A DNA stretch of 41,659 bases from Alienimonas chondri (GTDB taxonomy: Bacteria; Planctomycetota; Planctomycetia; Planctomycetales; Planctomycetaceae): the NCBI RefSeq assembly GCF_013036045.1, contig NZ_WTPX01000027.1, positions 1 to 41,659 of the forward strand, read 5' to 3'. The first letter of the stretch is position 1; every line of letters begins with the position of its first letter. The translations under genes and the position numbers were made by a program. Positions 1 to 8,472 of the stretch are shown here, one piece after another. The notes beneath the pieces are model-generated. The model was not told the origin of the DNA. It was given only the letters and a program-made list of their open reading frames with translations, and did not search any database.

Positions 1-36
1 CGTCCCCGCCGCACGAACGCCCCGCCGCCCCGCACG

Positions 37-969
37 ATGACGACCTCCAAACCGACCGAAGAGGCGTTCTGGAGCCGCAACTCAAAGCCGACCTCGCAGC
101 GGAAGCTGAAGAAGCTGGCGGCGCTGTACGACGTTGATCTTCGATCGATCACGGCGCTGTTCAGCGCCCACGCGGACTTCGATGAGCGGGAGAACCGGCC
201 GTTTGACGACGGCGCGATCGTCCCGGAGGCGGAGCGGGCCCACCTGATCGAGTCCGGCGTGATCCCGGCGCCGCGCCGCCTCAGTCGGGACGATCTGTTG
301 GCCTGGCTGACCGAGGCGTGGGAGGCCTGCGACCGCACGGCGGTGCGGGACGCGTTCATCATCGGCACGGCGAACGGGCGGTACGACTTCCGCTCCGCAT
401 TGGGCACCTACGCCAGCTTTCACTCGCTCAGCGGCCCCGACCGCGACGACGCCGTGCGACGCGGGATCGCGGGATTGCCCGATGAGGGCACGACGGTCGA
501 CCAAACGACGGTCGAGTCGGAGTTGATCTATTACGCCTTCAAGCGATTCTGGATGCCGTACATGGTCATGGATCACGCCGACTACGCGGCGTTCGACCTG
601 TCTCAGTTCAATAAACGCCCCGTCCCCGAGCCGACCGACGCCCAGCGGGAGAACTTCACGGCACTGCTCGATGCGATCCGCGCCCTGCCGGCCGACGCCA
701 AGCTGACGGATTTACAGAAGGCCGGCACGGGACTGGTGAAGGGCAATAAATACGACCGCATTCATCTGCTGGAGATCCTCGGTTATTGCGACATCCTCGG
801 TTCGCCCGACCATCCGCCGGTGCGGGAGCGGTTCGTGAATCAAGAAAACCGCCCGCAGCCGGAACACTTTTATTCCCGCGACTGGCATTTCCCGGCGAAC
901 CTGTGGGACGGCACGGTCGGCGTCAACGAGGAAGCCGTCGCGTACTGGTTCCCCGGGTATGAGCGGTGA
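37..969 (+). CDS. Hypothetical protein, 310 aa
   Basis: I do not recognise the family. The protein starts MTTSKPTEEAFW, has no signal peptide or membrane segment, and is mostly charged and aromatic, so a soluble cytoplasmic protein is likely. The N-terminal 35 residues are basic (SQRKLKKLAALYDVD). Around residues 165-200 there is an aromatic and Met-rich stretch (FKRFWMPYMVMDHADY), and the C-terminal 40 residues are rich in Trp, Phe and Tyr (FYSRDWHFPANLWDG). Codon usage is GC-rich in the third position like its neighbours, which supports real coding. The gene lies at the window edge, so its upstream context is unseen. The next gene begins about 70 bases downstream on the same strand, but nothing links their functions. 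Confidence 0.75.
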   Translation: MTTSKPTEEAFWSRNSKPTSQRKLKKLAALYDVDLRSITALFSAHADFDERENRPFDDGAIVPEAERAHLIESGVIPAPRRLSRDDLLAWLTEAWEACDRTAVRDAFIIGTANGRYDFRSALGTYASFHSLSGPDRDDAVRRGIAGLPDEGTTVDQTTVESELIYYAFKRFWMPYMVMDHADYAAFDLSQFNKRPVPEPTDAQRENFTALLDAIRALPADAKLTDLQKAGTGLVKGNKYDRIHLLEILGYCDILGSPDHPPVRERFVNQENRPQPEHFYSRDWHFPANLWDGTVGVNEEAVAYWFPGYER

Positions 970-1038
970 GCGTCAGCGGGGCGTGGAACCTCACGACTTG
1001 CGAAATGCGTGGGGCGGGGGATCGACGTTAGGATTTTC

Positions 1039-2316
1039 ATGATGAGTTCCTCTTTGAGTCCCGTCCGCCTGCGTCGCCGTCGGTTTCTGCTGGGGTGCGG
1101 CGGCGCTCTGACGCTCGCGACGACGGGGCGGGCGCGGGGGCGGGAGGTCATCGAGACCGGCCGGCGGCAGCCCGATTTGGGTTCGTTCGATGAATTGATG
1201 CGTGAGGTCGTGGGAAGCCTGGGCGTCCCCGGGGCCGCATTGGCGGTGACGCGGTTTGGCCGGCTGGTTTACGCCCGGGGCTTCGGACTGGCCGACCGAG
1301 AACAGGGCGCGCCGGTCGAACCGACGTCGACGTTTCGCATCGCCAGCCTTTCAAAACCGATCACCGCAGCCGCGGTGATGCAGTTGATCGATCGGGGCGC
1401 ACTCGACGGCCGCAGCCGCGTGCTGGACGTGCTGAATCTCCCGGAACCGGCGGACGCTCGGTGGAAGCAGATCACGACTAAGCAGCTGCTTTGGCACCGG
1501 GGCGGGTGGGATCGGGACGCCGACTTCGACCCGATGTTCCGCTCCGGCGAGATCGCCCGGCAGATGAACGCTCCGCCCCCGACCGGAGCGGACCTCGTGA
1601 TTCGATATATGCTGGAGCGCCCGCTGGATTTTGAACCGGGGTCGAAATACGCCTACTCCAACTTCGGCTATTGCCTGTTGGGTCGTCTGATTGAGTCGGT
1701 CTCGGGCCAAACCTACGAGCAATATGTGCGCGATCAGATTCTCGCGCCGCTGGGCGTCCGGCGGATGCGACTGGGCCGGTCGCTGGCCGCGGACGCTCTG
1801 CCGGGCGAGGTTCGCTATTACGATGCGAAGAACCGGACCGTGCCCGCGGTGCCCGGATTGGCCGAAGGCCGCGTTCCTTGGGCGTACGGCGGCTTTTCTC
1901 TCGAACCGATGGACGCTCACGGCGGGTGGACGGCGACGGCCCCGGATTTAGTGCGATTCGCGTCCGCGTTCGACGATCCGCGACGCAGCAAAATCTTGTC
2001 GGAGGAAGCGATCGCCGACATGTTCGCCCGTCCGACGGGCGTCGATCCGGGAGACGCCTCTTACTACGGCGCCGGCTGGCAGGTGCGGCCGACGGGGCCG
2101 GGAAAACAGAATACCTGGCACAACGGGCTCCTCACCGGCAGCACGTCCGCCCTGATGGTTCGACGGCACGACGGATTAAACTGGGCCGTCTTATTAAACA
2201 CCGGCCGCAACGCGGAGGGACAGGAGTATGCCGGTATCCTCGACCCGCGACTGCACGTCGCCGCAGACGCGGTCCGCCGCTGGCCGTCGTACGATTTATT
2301 TGACGACCTGCTATAG
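1039..2316 (+). CDS. Tat-exported serine hydrolase, beta-lactamase/class C family
   Basis: This is a member of the beta-lactamase-related serine hydrolases (class C beta-lactamases, D-aminopeptidases, EstB-like esterases), which use a Ser-Lys-Tyr centre. Visible motifs are SLSK near residues 103-106 (SxxK, catalytic Ser and Lys), YSN near 206-208 (YxN) and HNG near 361-363 (equivalent of KTG/HxG). The N-terminus carries twin arginines followed by a hydrophobic stretch (RLRRRRFLLGCGGALTLA), so Tat export is inferred. I chose ATG 1039 because AGGA at 1030-1033 sits 5 bases upstream. An in-frame ATG at 1009 would add ten residues ahead of the Tat signal, and ATG 1042 is also possible. Substrate is unknown; in planctomycetes such proteins are usually annotated only as serine hydrolases. 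It converges on the aspartate kinase gene with a 30-base gap. Confidence 0.88.
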   Translation: MMSSSLSPVRLRRRRFLLGCGGALTLATTGRARGREVIETGRRQPDLGSFDELMREVVGSLGVPGAALAVTRFGRLVYARGFGLADREQGAPVEPTSTFRIASLSKPITAAAVMQLIDRGALDGRSRVLDVLNLPEPADARWKQITTKQLLWHRGGWDRDADFDPMFRSGEIARQMNAPPPTGADLVIRYMLERPLDFEPGSKYAYSNFGYCLLGRLIESVSGQTYEQYVRDQILAPLGVRRMRLGRSLAADALPGEVRYYDAKNRTVPAVPGLAEGRVPWAYGGFSLEPMDAHGGWTATAPDLVRFASAFDDPRRSKILSEEAIADMFARPTGVDPGDASYYGAGWQVRPTGPGKQNTWHNGLLTGSTSALMVRRHDGLNWAVLLNTGRNAEGQEYAGILDPRLHVAADAVRRWPSYDLFDDLL

Positions 2317-2346
2317 ACGCAGCGGGGCCGGGGGCGTTGATCGCCT

Positions 2347-4143
2347 TTACGCGATTCCGAACGCCTCTCGGACCGCCTCGACGGCGCGTTCGCCCTCGTT
2401 CGCGGCGACGACGACGCTGACGCGCATCTCGCTGGTGCCGATGAGCTGCACGTTCACCTGAGCCTCGGCCAGGGCGGCGAAGAGTTTGAGGCCCACGCCG
2501 GTGTGGCTCCGCAGGCCGACGCCGGAGACGCTTAGTTTGGCGACGTGCGGGTCGGTCTGCACTTCGCCCTCGCCCCAGGTCGCCGCGGGGGCGCCGGCGA
2601 GTTGGGCGGCAAGCTCCGCTTCGCTGGCGGGGACGGTGAAGCTGATCGCCGCGTGACCGGCGTGCGAGACGTTCTGGACGATCATATCGACCGTGGCGCC
2701 GGTGCTCGGGTCGTCGTCGGGGCCGCCGGCCACGGCCTCGAACAGGTCGGCCAGCACGCCGGGGCGGTCGGGGACGGGGCGAACGCTGAGTCGGGCCTGA
2801 TCCGTGTCCAGCGAGACGTCGGCGACGACGATGTCTTCCATCCCCTGGAGCCCTTCGACGACCGTCCGCACCCGCTGTTCGGCGGGGGAGAGCGGTTCGT
2901 TCCCGTCGCGCCCGGCGCCGGCCGATTCCTCCCGGTCGAGGGCGAATGCGGCATGCACCGCGCGGATCGCTTCGTCGGCGCGGTCGCGGGCGATCAGGCA
3001 GGAGACCTTGATCTCGCTGGTGGTGACCAGCACCACGTTGCAGTCGATGCCGGCGAGGGTGCGGAACATCTTCGCCGCCACGCCCGGCCGGTCCGGCATC
3101 CCGGCGCCGACGGCGCTGATCTTGGCGAGGTCCGTGCCCACCGTGACCTCGGCGCCGTCCAGTTCATCCACCGCGACCTTCGCCGCCGCGAGGGCGCCGG
3201 CGAGGTCTTCCTGCGGCACCGTGAAGGAGACCTCCGCGATGCCCGCGACGGACAGGTCCTGCACGACCATGTCCAGCGGAATCGCCCGGTCGGCCATGCG
3301 GCGGAAGATCTCGGCCATCACGCCGGGGCGGTCCGGCAGGCCGGCGAGCGTCACCCGGGCGGCGTCGCGCACCAGCGCCAGGCCGGTGACGGGGCGACTA
3401 GGCACGGAACCTGCGCGGGCGATGAGGGTGCCGGGTTCGTCGGTCAGACTGCTGCGGACCACCACCGGCACGCCGTACTTCCCCGCAAACTCAATGCTGC
3501 GGCTGTGCATCACCCCGGCGCCGAGGCTGGCCAGCTCCAACATTTCGTCGTAACCGATGCAGTCCAGCTTGCGGGCGGACGGCTCGATGCGGGGGTCGAC
3601 GGTGAACACGCCGGGGACGTCAGTGTAGATCTCGCAGCGTTCGGCGCCCAGCACCGCGGCGAGGGCGGCGGCGGTCAGGTCGCTGCCGCCGCGGCCCAGC
3701 GTGGTGATGTCGCCGCTCTCGGAGACCCCTTGGAAGCCCGCGGCGACGACGATGCGGCCGGCGTCGAGGTGCTCCTTGAGTCGATCCGTTTTGATCGCCC
3801 GGATGCGGGCCTTGCCGTAGGTGTCGTCGGTCGAGATCCCAATCTGCCCACCGGTGAGGGAAACCGCTTCGGCGCCGGCCTCGCGGATCGCCATCGCCAT
3901 CAGCGCGACCGATTCCTGCTCGCCGGTGGCGAGCAGCATGTCGAGTTCGCGAGCGGGCGGGTCGATGTCGAACTCCCCGGCGAGGCGGACCAGTTCGTCC
4001 GTCTTCTTCCCGCGGGCGGAGACGACCATCACCACCTGCATGCCGGCTTTCTGGGCCGCGACGGCGCGGGCCGCGGCGCGGCGGATGCGGGAGGTGTCGC
4101 CGACGGAGGTTCCGCCGAACTTTTGCACGATGATCCGAGGCAT
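2347..4143 (-). CDS. lysC: Aspartate kinase with four ACT domains
   Basis: This enzyme phosphorylates L-aspartate with ATP, the first step towards lysine, threonine, methionine and diaminopimelate. The amino-acid kinase domain fills residues 1 to about 250: KFGGTSV at 8-14, a TLGRGGSDLTA motif near 155-165 and IYTDVPGVFTVDPR near 175-190. The C-terminal half contains four ACT-like repeats, each with a PDRPGV or similar turn, at roughly 265-330, 340-405, 440-510 and 530-598. Typical monofunctional aspartate kinases have two ACT domains and about 400-450 residues; this one has 598. ACT domains bind Lys or Thr for feedback control, so the extra pair suggests more elaborate allostery, which is inference. 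Three small membrane protein genes lie directly upstream on the same strand. Confidence 0.96.
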   Translation of the reverse strand: MPRIIVQKFGGTSVGDTSRIRRAAARAVAAQKAGMQVVMVVSARGKKTDELVRLAGEFDIDPPARELDMLLATGEQESVALMAMAIREAGAEAVSLTGGQIGISTDDTYGKARIRAIKTDRLKEHLDAGRIVVAAGFQGVSESGDITTLGRGGSDLTAAALAAVLGAERCEIYTDVPGVFTVDPRIEPSARKLDCIGYDEMLELASLGAGVMHSRSIEFAGKYGVPVVVRSSLTDEPGTLIARAGSVPSRPVTGLALVRDAARVTLAGLPDRPGVMAEIFRRMADRAIPLDMVVQDLSVAGIAEVSFTVPQEDLAGALAAAKVAVDELDGAEVTVGTDLAKISAVGAGMPDRPGVAAKMFRTLAGIDCNVVLVTTSEIKVSCLIARDRADEAIRAVHAAFALDREESAGAGRDGNEPLSPAEQRVRTVVEGLQGMEDIVVADVSLDTDQARLSVRPVPDRPGVLADLFEAVAGGPDDDPSTGATVDMIVQNVSHAGHAAISFTVPASEAELAAQLAGAPAATWGEGEVQTDPHVAKLSVSGVGLRSHTGVGLKLFAALAEAQVNVQLIGTSEMRVSVVVAANEGERAVEAVREAFGIA

Positions 4144-4230
4144 GCTGTCAGGATACCGCTTGAGGCGATCAGGTTCGCGGCTCGCCCGCCGACCGGCGGT
4201 GCGTCATTCGTCCGCGACCGGGGGAACGCC

Positions 4231-4650
4231 TCAACTGTTGAGGACGACAATCAGCCAGACGATCCCCGCGACCAGCGCCGTCGCCGCCGCAAAACCGCCG
4301 GCGAACTCCGCTCGCCGCAGGGGCCACTCCGCTCCGCGGCGGCGATGGAGCCAGCGGCCGATCGCCCCGCCGACCCACCCGCAGAAGTAGCCGGGGACGA
4401 CGGCGAGAAACGCCGTGCAGGTCAGGCCGTACGCCGCGCCGAGCAGCCCGCCCTCCATCACCGCCCGACCGGACAGCGCTTCATTCAGCGACCACCACAG
4501 CCCGACGGCGATCGTCGGCAACGCCGTGCCGCACCACCCGCCGAAGCCCGCGGCGTTGGAGGGGCCGTAGCGCCGCGCCAGCCGCGGCGGGGGCGGTTCC
4601 GGCGGCGGGGGGGAGATCAGGACGGTTTCGTCTGAGGGAGGGATGCTCAA
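4231..4650 (-). CDS. Small membrane protein A of a six-member array, 139 aa
   Basis: I know no function for this protein. It begins with a Pro-rich segment (PPPPEPPPPRLARRYG), then GPSNAAGFGGWCG leading into the first hydrophobic segment, two more hydrophobic stretches (AAYGLTCTAFLAVVPGYF and the adjoining GWVGGAI), an Arg-rich loop (HRRRGAEWPLRRAEFAGG), and a final Ala/Val-rich membrane segment. It starts with TTG at 4650; GAGG overlapping the stop codon of gene B lies 10 bases upstream, so translation after B is likely. It is very similar to gene B (4663-5058) in both protein and DNA, which implies a recent tandem duplication. The order C-B-A-lysC on one strand could be one operon. Confidence 0.75.
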   Translation of the reverse strand: MSIPPSDETVLISPPPPEPPPPRLARRYGPSNAAGFGGWCGTALPTIAVGLWWSLNEALSGRAVMEGGLLGAAYGLTCTAFLAVVPGYFCGWVGGAIGRWLHRRRGAEWPLRRAEFAGGFAAATALVAGIVWLIVVLNS

Positions 4651-4662
4651 TGGTGCGCAACC

Positions 4663-5058
4663 TCAACTGTTCAGGGAGACGATCAGCCAGACGATCCCCG
4701 CAGCGAACGCGGTCGCGGCCGCGAAGCCGCCGGCGAACTCGGTTCGCCTGGGGGGCCACTCCGCTCCGCGGCGGCGGCGGAGCCAGCGCGCGATCGCCCC
4801 GCCGACCCACCCGCAGAAGTAGCCGGGGACGACGGCCATGAACGCCCAGGCCGCGAGGATGAAGCTGTACTTGAGCACCTCGCCGGCGTCGGTCCCGCGG
4901 GTGACGGTCCAGTTCGCCCCCCACCACCCGGCGACGGCCAACAACGGCAACGTGACGCCGCACCACCCGCCGAACCCCGCGGCGTTGGAGGGGCCGTAAC
5001 GCCGCGCTAGCCGCGGCGGGGGCGGTTCCGGCGGCGGGGCAAGGTCGAGATCGGTCAC
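4663..5058 (-). CDS. Small membrane protein B of a six-member array, 131 aa
   Basis: This is the near-copy of gene A. It shares the Pro-rich N-terminus (PPPEPPPPRLARRYG), the GPSNAAGFGGWCG entry into the membrane, the FLAVVPGYF/CGWVGGAI hairpin and the loop RRRGAEWPPRRTEFAGG before the last membrane segment. The middle part (residues about 45-75, WWGANWTVTRGTDAGEVLKY) differs from A, so divergence is concentrated in the loop between the first and second membrane segments. The start is GTG at 5058. It follows gene C by 37 bases and precedes A by 12 bases. No catalytic motif is visible; a structural or scaffolding role in the membrane is only a guess. Confidence 0.75.
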   Translation of the reverse strand: MTDLDLAPPPEPPPPRLARRYGPSNAAGFGGWCGVTLPLLAVAGWWGANWTVTRGTDAGEVLKYSFILAAWAFMAVVPGYFCGWVGGAIARWLRRRRGAEWPPRRTEFAGGFAAATAFAAGIVWLIVSLNS

Positions 5059-5095
5059 GCGGCGCAGCGTACCGGATGACGGGATCCGAACCTGT

Positions 5096-5506
5096 TCAGA
5101 TCAAGGCGTTCGTGACCCCGACGACCGTCACGAAGAGGACCGTCAGCACGCCGGCGACGAAGCCGCCGACGAACTGCGCCCGCCACGGCGGCCACGACGC
5201 CCCGCGGCGGCGCTCGACGAACCGCACCAGTCGTCCGCCGACGCCCCCCGCTCCCACCCCCAGCAGCAACGACGCCGAAGCGGCGCAGATCAGCCCGTAG
5301 ACGGTCGCCGGCGGGAACGCCGGCCGGCCGGCGGCCTGTTCCAAGAAGGCGTAGAACAGGAAGATCGCCCCCATCGGACCGAACACGCCCGCCCATCCGC
5401 CCAGCCCCGCGGCGTTCTCCGGCCCGAGGAATCTCGCCCAGAACCCCGGCTTCGCGGGGGCGTCCGATGTGGAAGCCTCGAGCGGCGGCAGGTCGTCGTC
5501 CGGCAC
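5096..5506 (-). CDS. Small membrane protein C of a six-member array, 136 aa
   Basis: This is a more distant relative of A and B. The shared points are an acidic/Pro N-terminus (PDDDLPPLEAS), the entry motif GPENAAGLGGWAG, several Ala/Gly-rich membrane segments, and the loop RRRGASWPPWRAQFVGG followed by a last hydrophobic segment. I place the start at GTG 5506, because the frame remains open far upstream but that extension is Arg-rich, overlaps a 20-base inverted repeat and does not resemble the relatives. The gene heads the C-B-A-lysC group and is divergent from the beta-helix gene. Function is unknown. Confidence 0.7.
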   Translation of the reverse strand: MPDDDLPPLEASTSDAPAKPGFWARFLGPENAAGLGGWAGVFGPMGAIFLFYAFLEQAAGRPAFPPATVYGLICAASASLLLGVGAGGVGGRLVRFVERRRGASWPPWRAQFVGGFVAGVLTVLFVTVVGVTNALI

Positions 5507-5566
5507 GGTCGCAGCGTAGCGGCTGCTGAACGTCAGGTTGAGGATTGCGCCCTCTCCTTGGATGCC

Positions 5567-5631
5567 GGCGTCGCTTGCGGTTTCGCGGGGCCGCAAACAC
5601 GGATCAACGCTGCGAAACCGCAAGCGACGCC
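5567..5631. repeat. Perfect 20-bp inverted repeat (REP-like)
   Basis: The arms 5567-5586 (GGCGTCGCTTGCGGTTTCGC) and 5612-5631 are exact reverse complements, separated by 25 bases. The element lies in the 256-base spacer between divergent genes C and the beta-helix gene, so it is not a transcription terminator for either. The right arm contains CGCAAGCG, a core also present in the inverted repeats at 7186-7287 and 24012-24072. A dispersed REP-like repeat or a shared operator are the two readings; I favour the first. Confidence 0.7.
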
Positions 5632-5762
5632 CGACCCCGGAGAGAAAACGACCCGCTCCCTGAGGCTCAACTGGGAAGCGCGACCGGCGCCGCGTTCGGT
5701 TGTCGGCGACCCGCGGTCGCGACAGCCTCGGGCGTTCGCCCCCCGCTTCTCCGACCGCTCGC

Positions 5763-7151
5763 ATGACGACGTTTCGCCTCGCTGCGCTGACCATGGCCGC
5801 GCTCTGCTCTGCCGCGTTCCTCGCGGGCCCGCTCCGCAGCGCCGACGACCCGGCGCCCGTCCCGGTCGGCGACGGCGTCGCGGACGACACTGTCGCCCTC
5901 CAAGCCCTCGTGGACGCCGGCGGCGCCGTGCGACTGCCGGCCGGGACGCATCGCATCACGGCCCCGATCGTGATCAATCTTCAAGCGATCGGCCGGACGT
6001 CGATCTCCGGAGACGGCGCCGCCCGGGTGGTGATGGCCGGGCCGGGGCCGGCGTTTCGGTTCGTCGGCACCCACGACGGCACCGCGGCGCCCTCGTCCGT
6101 AAAGGATCGCGTGTGGGCGCGGGAGAACGCCCCGATGCTGGACGGCGTCGAGATCGTCGGCGATCACCCGCAGGCCGACGGCGTCGGGGCCGACGGCACG
6201 ATGCAACTGACCCTCACCCGGCTGGTCGTGCGGAAGGCCCGCCACGCGGTCCGGCTGACCGGCCGCAACCGCAACGTGACGCTCTCGGAGTGCCATCTCT
6301 ACGAGAACCGTGGCGTCGGCGTGCTGATGGAAGACGTGAACCTGCACCAGATCGACGTCGCCAACTGCCACATCAGCTACAACGCCGGCGGCGGCGTGGT
6401 CGCCCGCGGCAGCGAGATCCGCAATCTCCAGATCGGAACCTGCGACCTCGAAGCGAACGTCGGCCCCGCCAACGAATACGGCGCCCCGGCGAACGTCTGG
6501 CTCGATTCGACGCACGGCACCGTCGCGGAGGTCGCGATCGTCGGCTGCACCATTCAACACAGTCAGAACGGCGAACGGTCCGCGAATATCCGGGTCACCA
6601 GCGGCGGGCCGTTCCCGGGCGAGAACGCCGACGACTTCCGCACCGGGCATCTGCTGATCGCGGACAACGTCCTCTCCGACGTGCAGACGAACATCGAGCT
6701 GACCGGCGTCCGCGCCGCGACGGTGACGGGGAACACCCTGTGGCAGGGATTCACCGCGAACCTCGTCGCCGAGGACTGCACCCGGCTGATCCTGGCGAAC
6801 AACGTGCTGGACCGCGGGCCGCTGTATCACGTCGGCCGCAACGCCTCCGCCAAGCTGGGCGTGCGACTGGAACGCTGCACGGACTGCACGATCACCGGCA
6901 ACCACAGCGCCGGCGAGGCGTTCGCGGAGGCGGCGGTGATCCTCCGCGACTGCGAGCGGGTGAACCTCACCGGCAACACGATCACCGACTACGGCGCCGC
7001 CGGCCTGCTGCTGGACGGCGTCACGACCGGCCTCGTCACCGGCAACCTGATCCGCGACGACCGCCCGGACGAGGCCGGCGTCGCCCTGCTCACGGAGAAC
7101 CTGCGGGGCGTGACGCTCGCGAACAACCTGCTGGGCGAAGACGCGGAGTGA
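5763..7151 (+). CDS. Secreted right-handed parallel beta-helix protein
   Basis: The protein has 462 residues. An N-terminal signal peptide is clear (MTTFRLAALTMAALCSAAFLAGPLRSA), followed by a pectate-lyase-3-like opening (VGDGVADDTVALQALVDAGG, then VRLPAGTHRI). The rest is a run of short repeats of the type NxxxxxNxx (ITGNHSAGEAF, LTGNTITDYGAAGLLLDG, VTGNLIRDD), which is the pattern of parallel beta-helix (PbH1/NosD-like) proteins that bind or cleave polysaccharides. Start ATG 5763 is chosen because the signal peptide begins there; an in-frame ATG at 5700 would put 21 Arg/Ser/Pro residues in front. No catalytic residues can be assigned, so carbohydrate binding versus lyase/hydrolase activity is open. 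Export fits the rich polysaccharide metabolism of planctomycetes. Confidence 0.88.
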   Translation: MTTFRLAALTMAALCSAAFLAGPLRSADDPAPVPVGDGVADDTVALQALVDAGGAVRLPAGTHRITAPIVINLQAIGRTSISGDGAARVVMAGPGPAFRFVGTHDGTAAPSSVKDRVWARENAPMLDGVEIVGDHPQADGVGADGTMQLTLTRLVVRKARHAVRLTGRNRNVTLSECHLYENRGVGVLMEDVNLHQIDVANCHISYNAGGGVVARGSEIRNLQIGTCDLEANVGPANEYGAPANVWLDSTHGTVAEVAIVGCTIQHSQNGERSANIRVTSGGPFPGENADDFRTGHLLIADNVLSDVQTNIELTGVRAATVTGNTLWQGFTANLVAEDCTRLILANNVLDRGPLYHVGRNASAKLGVRLERCTDCTITGNHSAGEAFAEAAVILRDCERVNLTGNTITDYGAAGLLLDGVTTGLVTGNLIRDDRPDEAGVALLTENLRGVTLANNLLGEDAE

Positions 7152-7185
7152 GGCACGCCCGGCGGTTGACCAATTGTGTTCAATA

Positions 7186-7287
7186 TCAGCCCGACGCGCA
7201 AGCGTCGGCTGTGAGTCGAAGCAAGCCTCCCGCGGTCGAGGACTCCCGCCGACTGCGTCGACGGCCGATGCTTGCGCATCGGGCTGG
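7186..7287. repeat. Paired GCAA-loop hairpins, BIME-like element
   Basis: Two 25-base arms, 7186-7210 and 7263-7287, are reverse complements at 21 of 25 positions. Each arm also folds on itself: CCGACGC-GCAA-GCGTCGG at 7191-7208, and CCGATGC-TTGC-GCATCGG at 7265-7282 (a GCAA loop on the other strand). Two facing hairpins separated by about 50 bases is the arrangement of bacterial interspersed mosaic elements made of two inverted REPs. It lies between convergent genes (beta-helix protein and membrane protein D), a usual REP location, and may also serve as a bidirectional transcription end. Confidence 0.65.
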
Positions 7288-7309
7288 TATCCGGTTCTGC
7301 GATCGCTCC

Positions 7310-7687
7310 TCACCCAATACGTAGCCCGACGGCCCAGAGGGCCGTCAACGGGGCGCTGGTCAGCAGCCAGCCGGTGAACGCCGCGCCGGAGAACGCGGCC
7401 CGGAACGGCGTGCGGAAGGGGCCGCTGACGGTCGCCCGTTTGGCGCGCACCTCCGCCGCCCAGAGTCCCGAGCACAGGCCCATCGGGAGCGTGAACCCCC
7501 CCCCGACCGCGCCGCAGTACAGCCCGTTCCGCAGCCCCTCCAGCGGCATGTCGGCCGACAGCCCCGCCGCGGTCGCGACCGCCGTGGCCGCGACGAACCC
7601 GAACGGCACGCCGACGAGCCAGCCCAGCATCGCCCCGCCGACGGCCGCCCCCTCGGCATGCGGCGGCGGATCGTCTCCGTCGCTCAC
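7310..7687 (-). CDS. Small membrane protein D of a six-member array, 125 aa
   Basis: It begins with an acidic N-terminus (SDGDDPPPHAEG), then Ala/Gly-rich membrane segments (GGAMLGWLVGVPFGFVAATA; CGAVGGGFTLPMGLCSGLW), a basic loop (EVRAKRATVSGPFRTPFRAAF) and a last hydrophobic segment. The order matches genes A-C although identity is low. Start GTG 7687 overlaps the stop codon of the Uma2 gene in a GTGA quartet, which makes translational coupling likely and settles the start. No function is known. Confidence 0.68.
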   Translation of the reverse strand: MSDGDDPPPHAEGAAVGGAMLGWLVGVPFGFVAATAVATAAGLSADMPLEGLRNGLYCGAVGGGFTLPMGLCSGLWAAEVRAKRATVSGPFRTPFRAAFSGAAFTGWLLTSAPLTALWAVGLRIG

Positions 7688-8421
7688 GCCGGGAAGATCC
7701 GCTTGTAAATCTCCGCTAACGGCAGCGTCGCCGCGGGCGCCGCCAGCGAGACGGACGCTTCGAGATCGGTCGTCCGCGTCACGGCCCATGCCGAGGGTTC
7801 GTTCGCCCCGTTCCCGCCCGACGCCCGACGATGGTGCAGCACGTTCGGCTCGTCCTGCGCGACGACGAGGTAATCGGTGACGCTGGGAATCGAGAGATAG
7901 TCCGCCGGTTTCTCTCGTAGATCGACGGCTTCCGTGCCCTCGGAGAGCACCTCGATACAGACGGACGGATTGAGCAGAACGAGTTCCCGATCCCGCGGAT
8001 GATCGGCGTAGCGGGCGGGGAGCCGAGTCAGCACGACATCCGGGAAGCGGCGCCGGCCCGTCAGGCAGACCACCTCCAGCGCCTGCGAATCGATTTGCCA
8101 CACGTCCTGATCGAGGGCCGCGATCAACAGCCCCATCAGGTTGGTGACGATCCGGCTGTGAAGTGCGGTGGCCAAGGCAAAGCCTTTGCGTTCGTTCGAG
8201 AGGCCGTCATGTTCCGGGAATCCAAACCGCGGCCAAACTTCCCCCAACGGCTCGCCGTCGCGAGTTTCCTCCGTCATGCCCAGCCACTCGACCCGCGTGC
8301 CGGGATCCTCGGCGGCGGCTTCAAACTCCGCGCGGGTCATCAGCAGACGCGGCGGGGTGGCGGGAGATGGCAGCTCGCTCGCCGGGCCGGCGGCCGACGG
8401 CGGGGTGAGGGCGGCGGACAT
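7684..8421 (-). CDS. Uma2 family endonuclease-like protein, 245 aa
   Basis: The Uma2 (DUF820) family has a PD-(D/E)XK nuclease fold and is greatly expanded in cyanobacteria and planctomycetes; its biological role is not settled. The signature is visible: RRFPDVVLTR with Asp128, then PSVCIEVLSEGTEAVDLREK with Glu157 and Lys171, followed by YLSIPSVTDYLVVAQDE, the usual DYxxI..V.EYW-like end of the core. The first 25 residues are low-complexity Ala/Pro. All three candidate active-site residues are present, so the fold looks intact. The gene overlaps membrane protein D by 4 bases (GTGA). Confidence 0.87.
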   Translation of the reverse strand: MSAALTPPSAAGPASELPSPATPPRLLMTRAEFEAAAEDPGTRVEWLGMTEETRDGEPLGEVWPRFGFPEHDGLSNERKGFALATALHSRIVTNLMGLLIAALDQDVWQIDSQALEVVCLTGRRRFPDVVLTRLPARYADHPRDRELVLLNPSVCIEVLSEGTEAVDLREKPADYLSIPSVTDYLVVAQDEPNVLHHRRASGGNGANEPSAWAVTRTTDLEASVSLAAPAATLPLAEIYKRIFPA

Positions 8422-8472
8422 CGGGCGGGTTTCCTCCGGGGACGACGGACACAGCGTAGGGCTCGGACCGGG

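Noticed and set aside
2545-4635. A 696-codon plus-strand frame opposite aspartate kinase
   Set aside because: It is a shadow of the lysC codon structure, with low-complexity Gly/His/Arg/Ala makeup.
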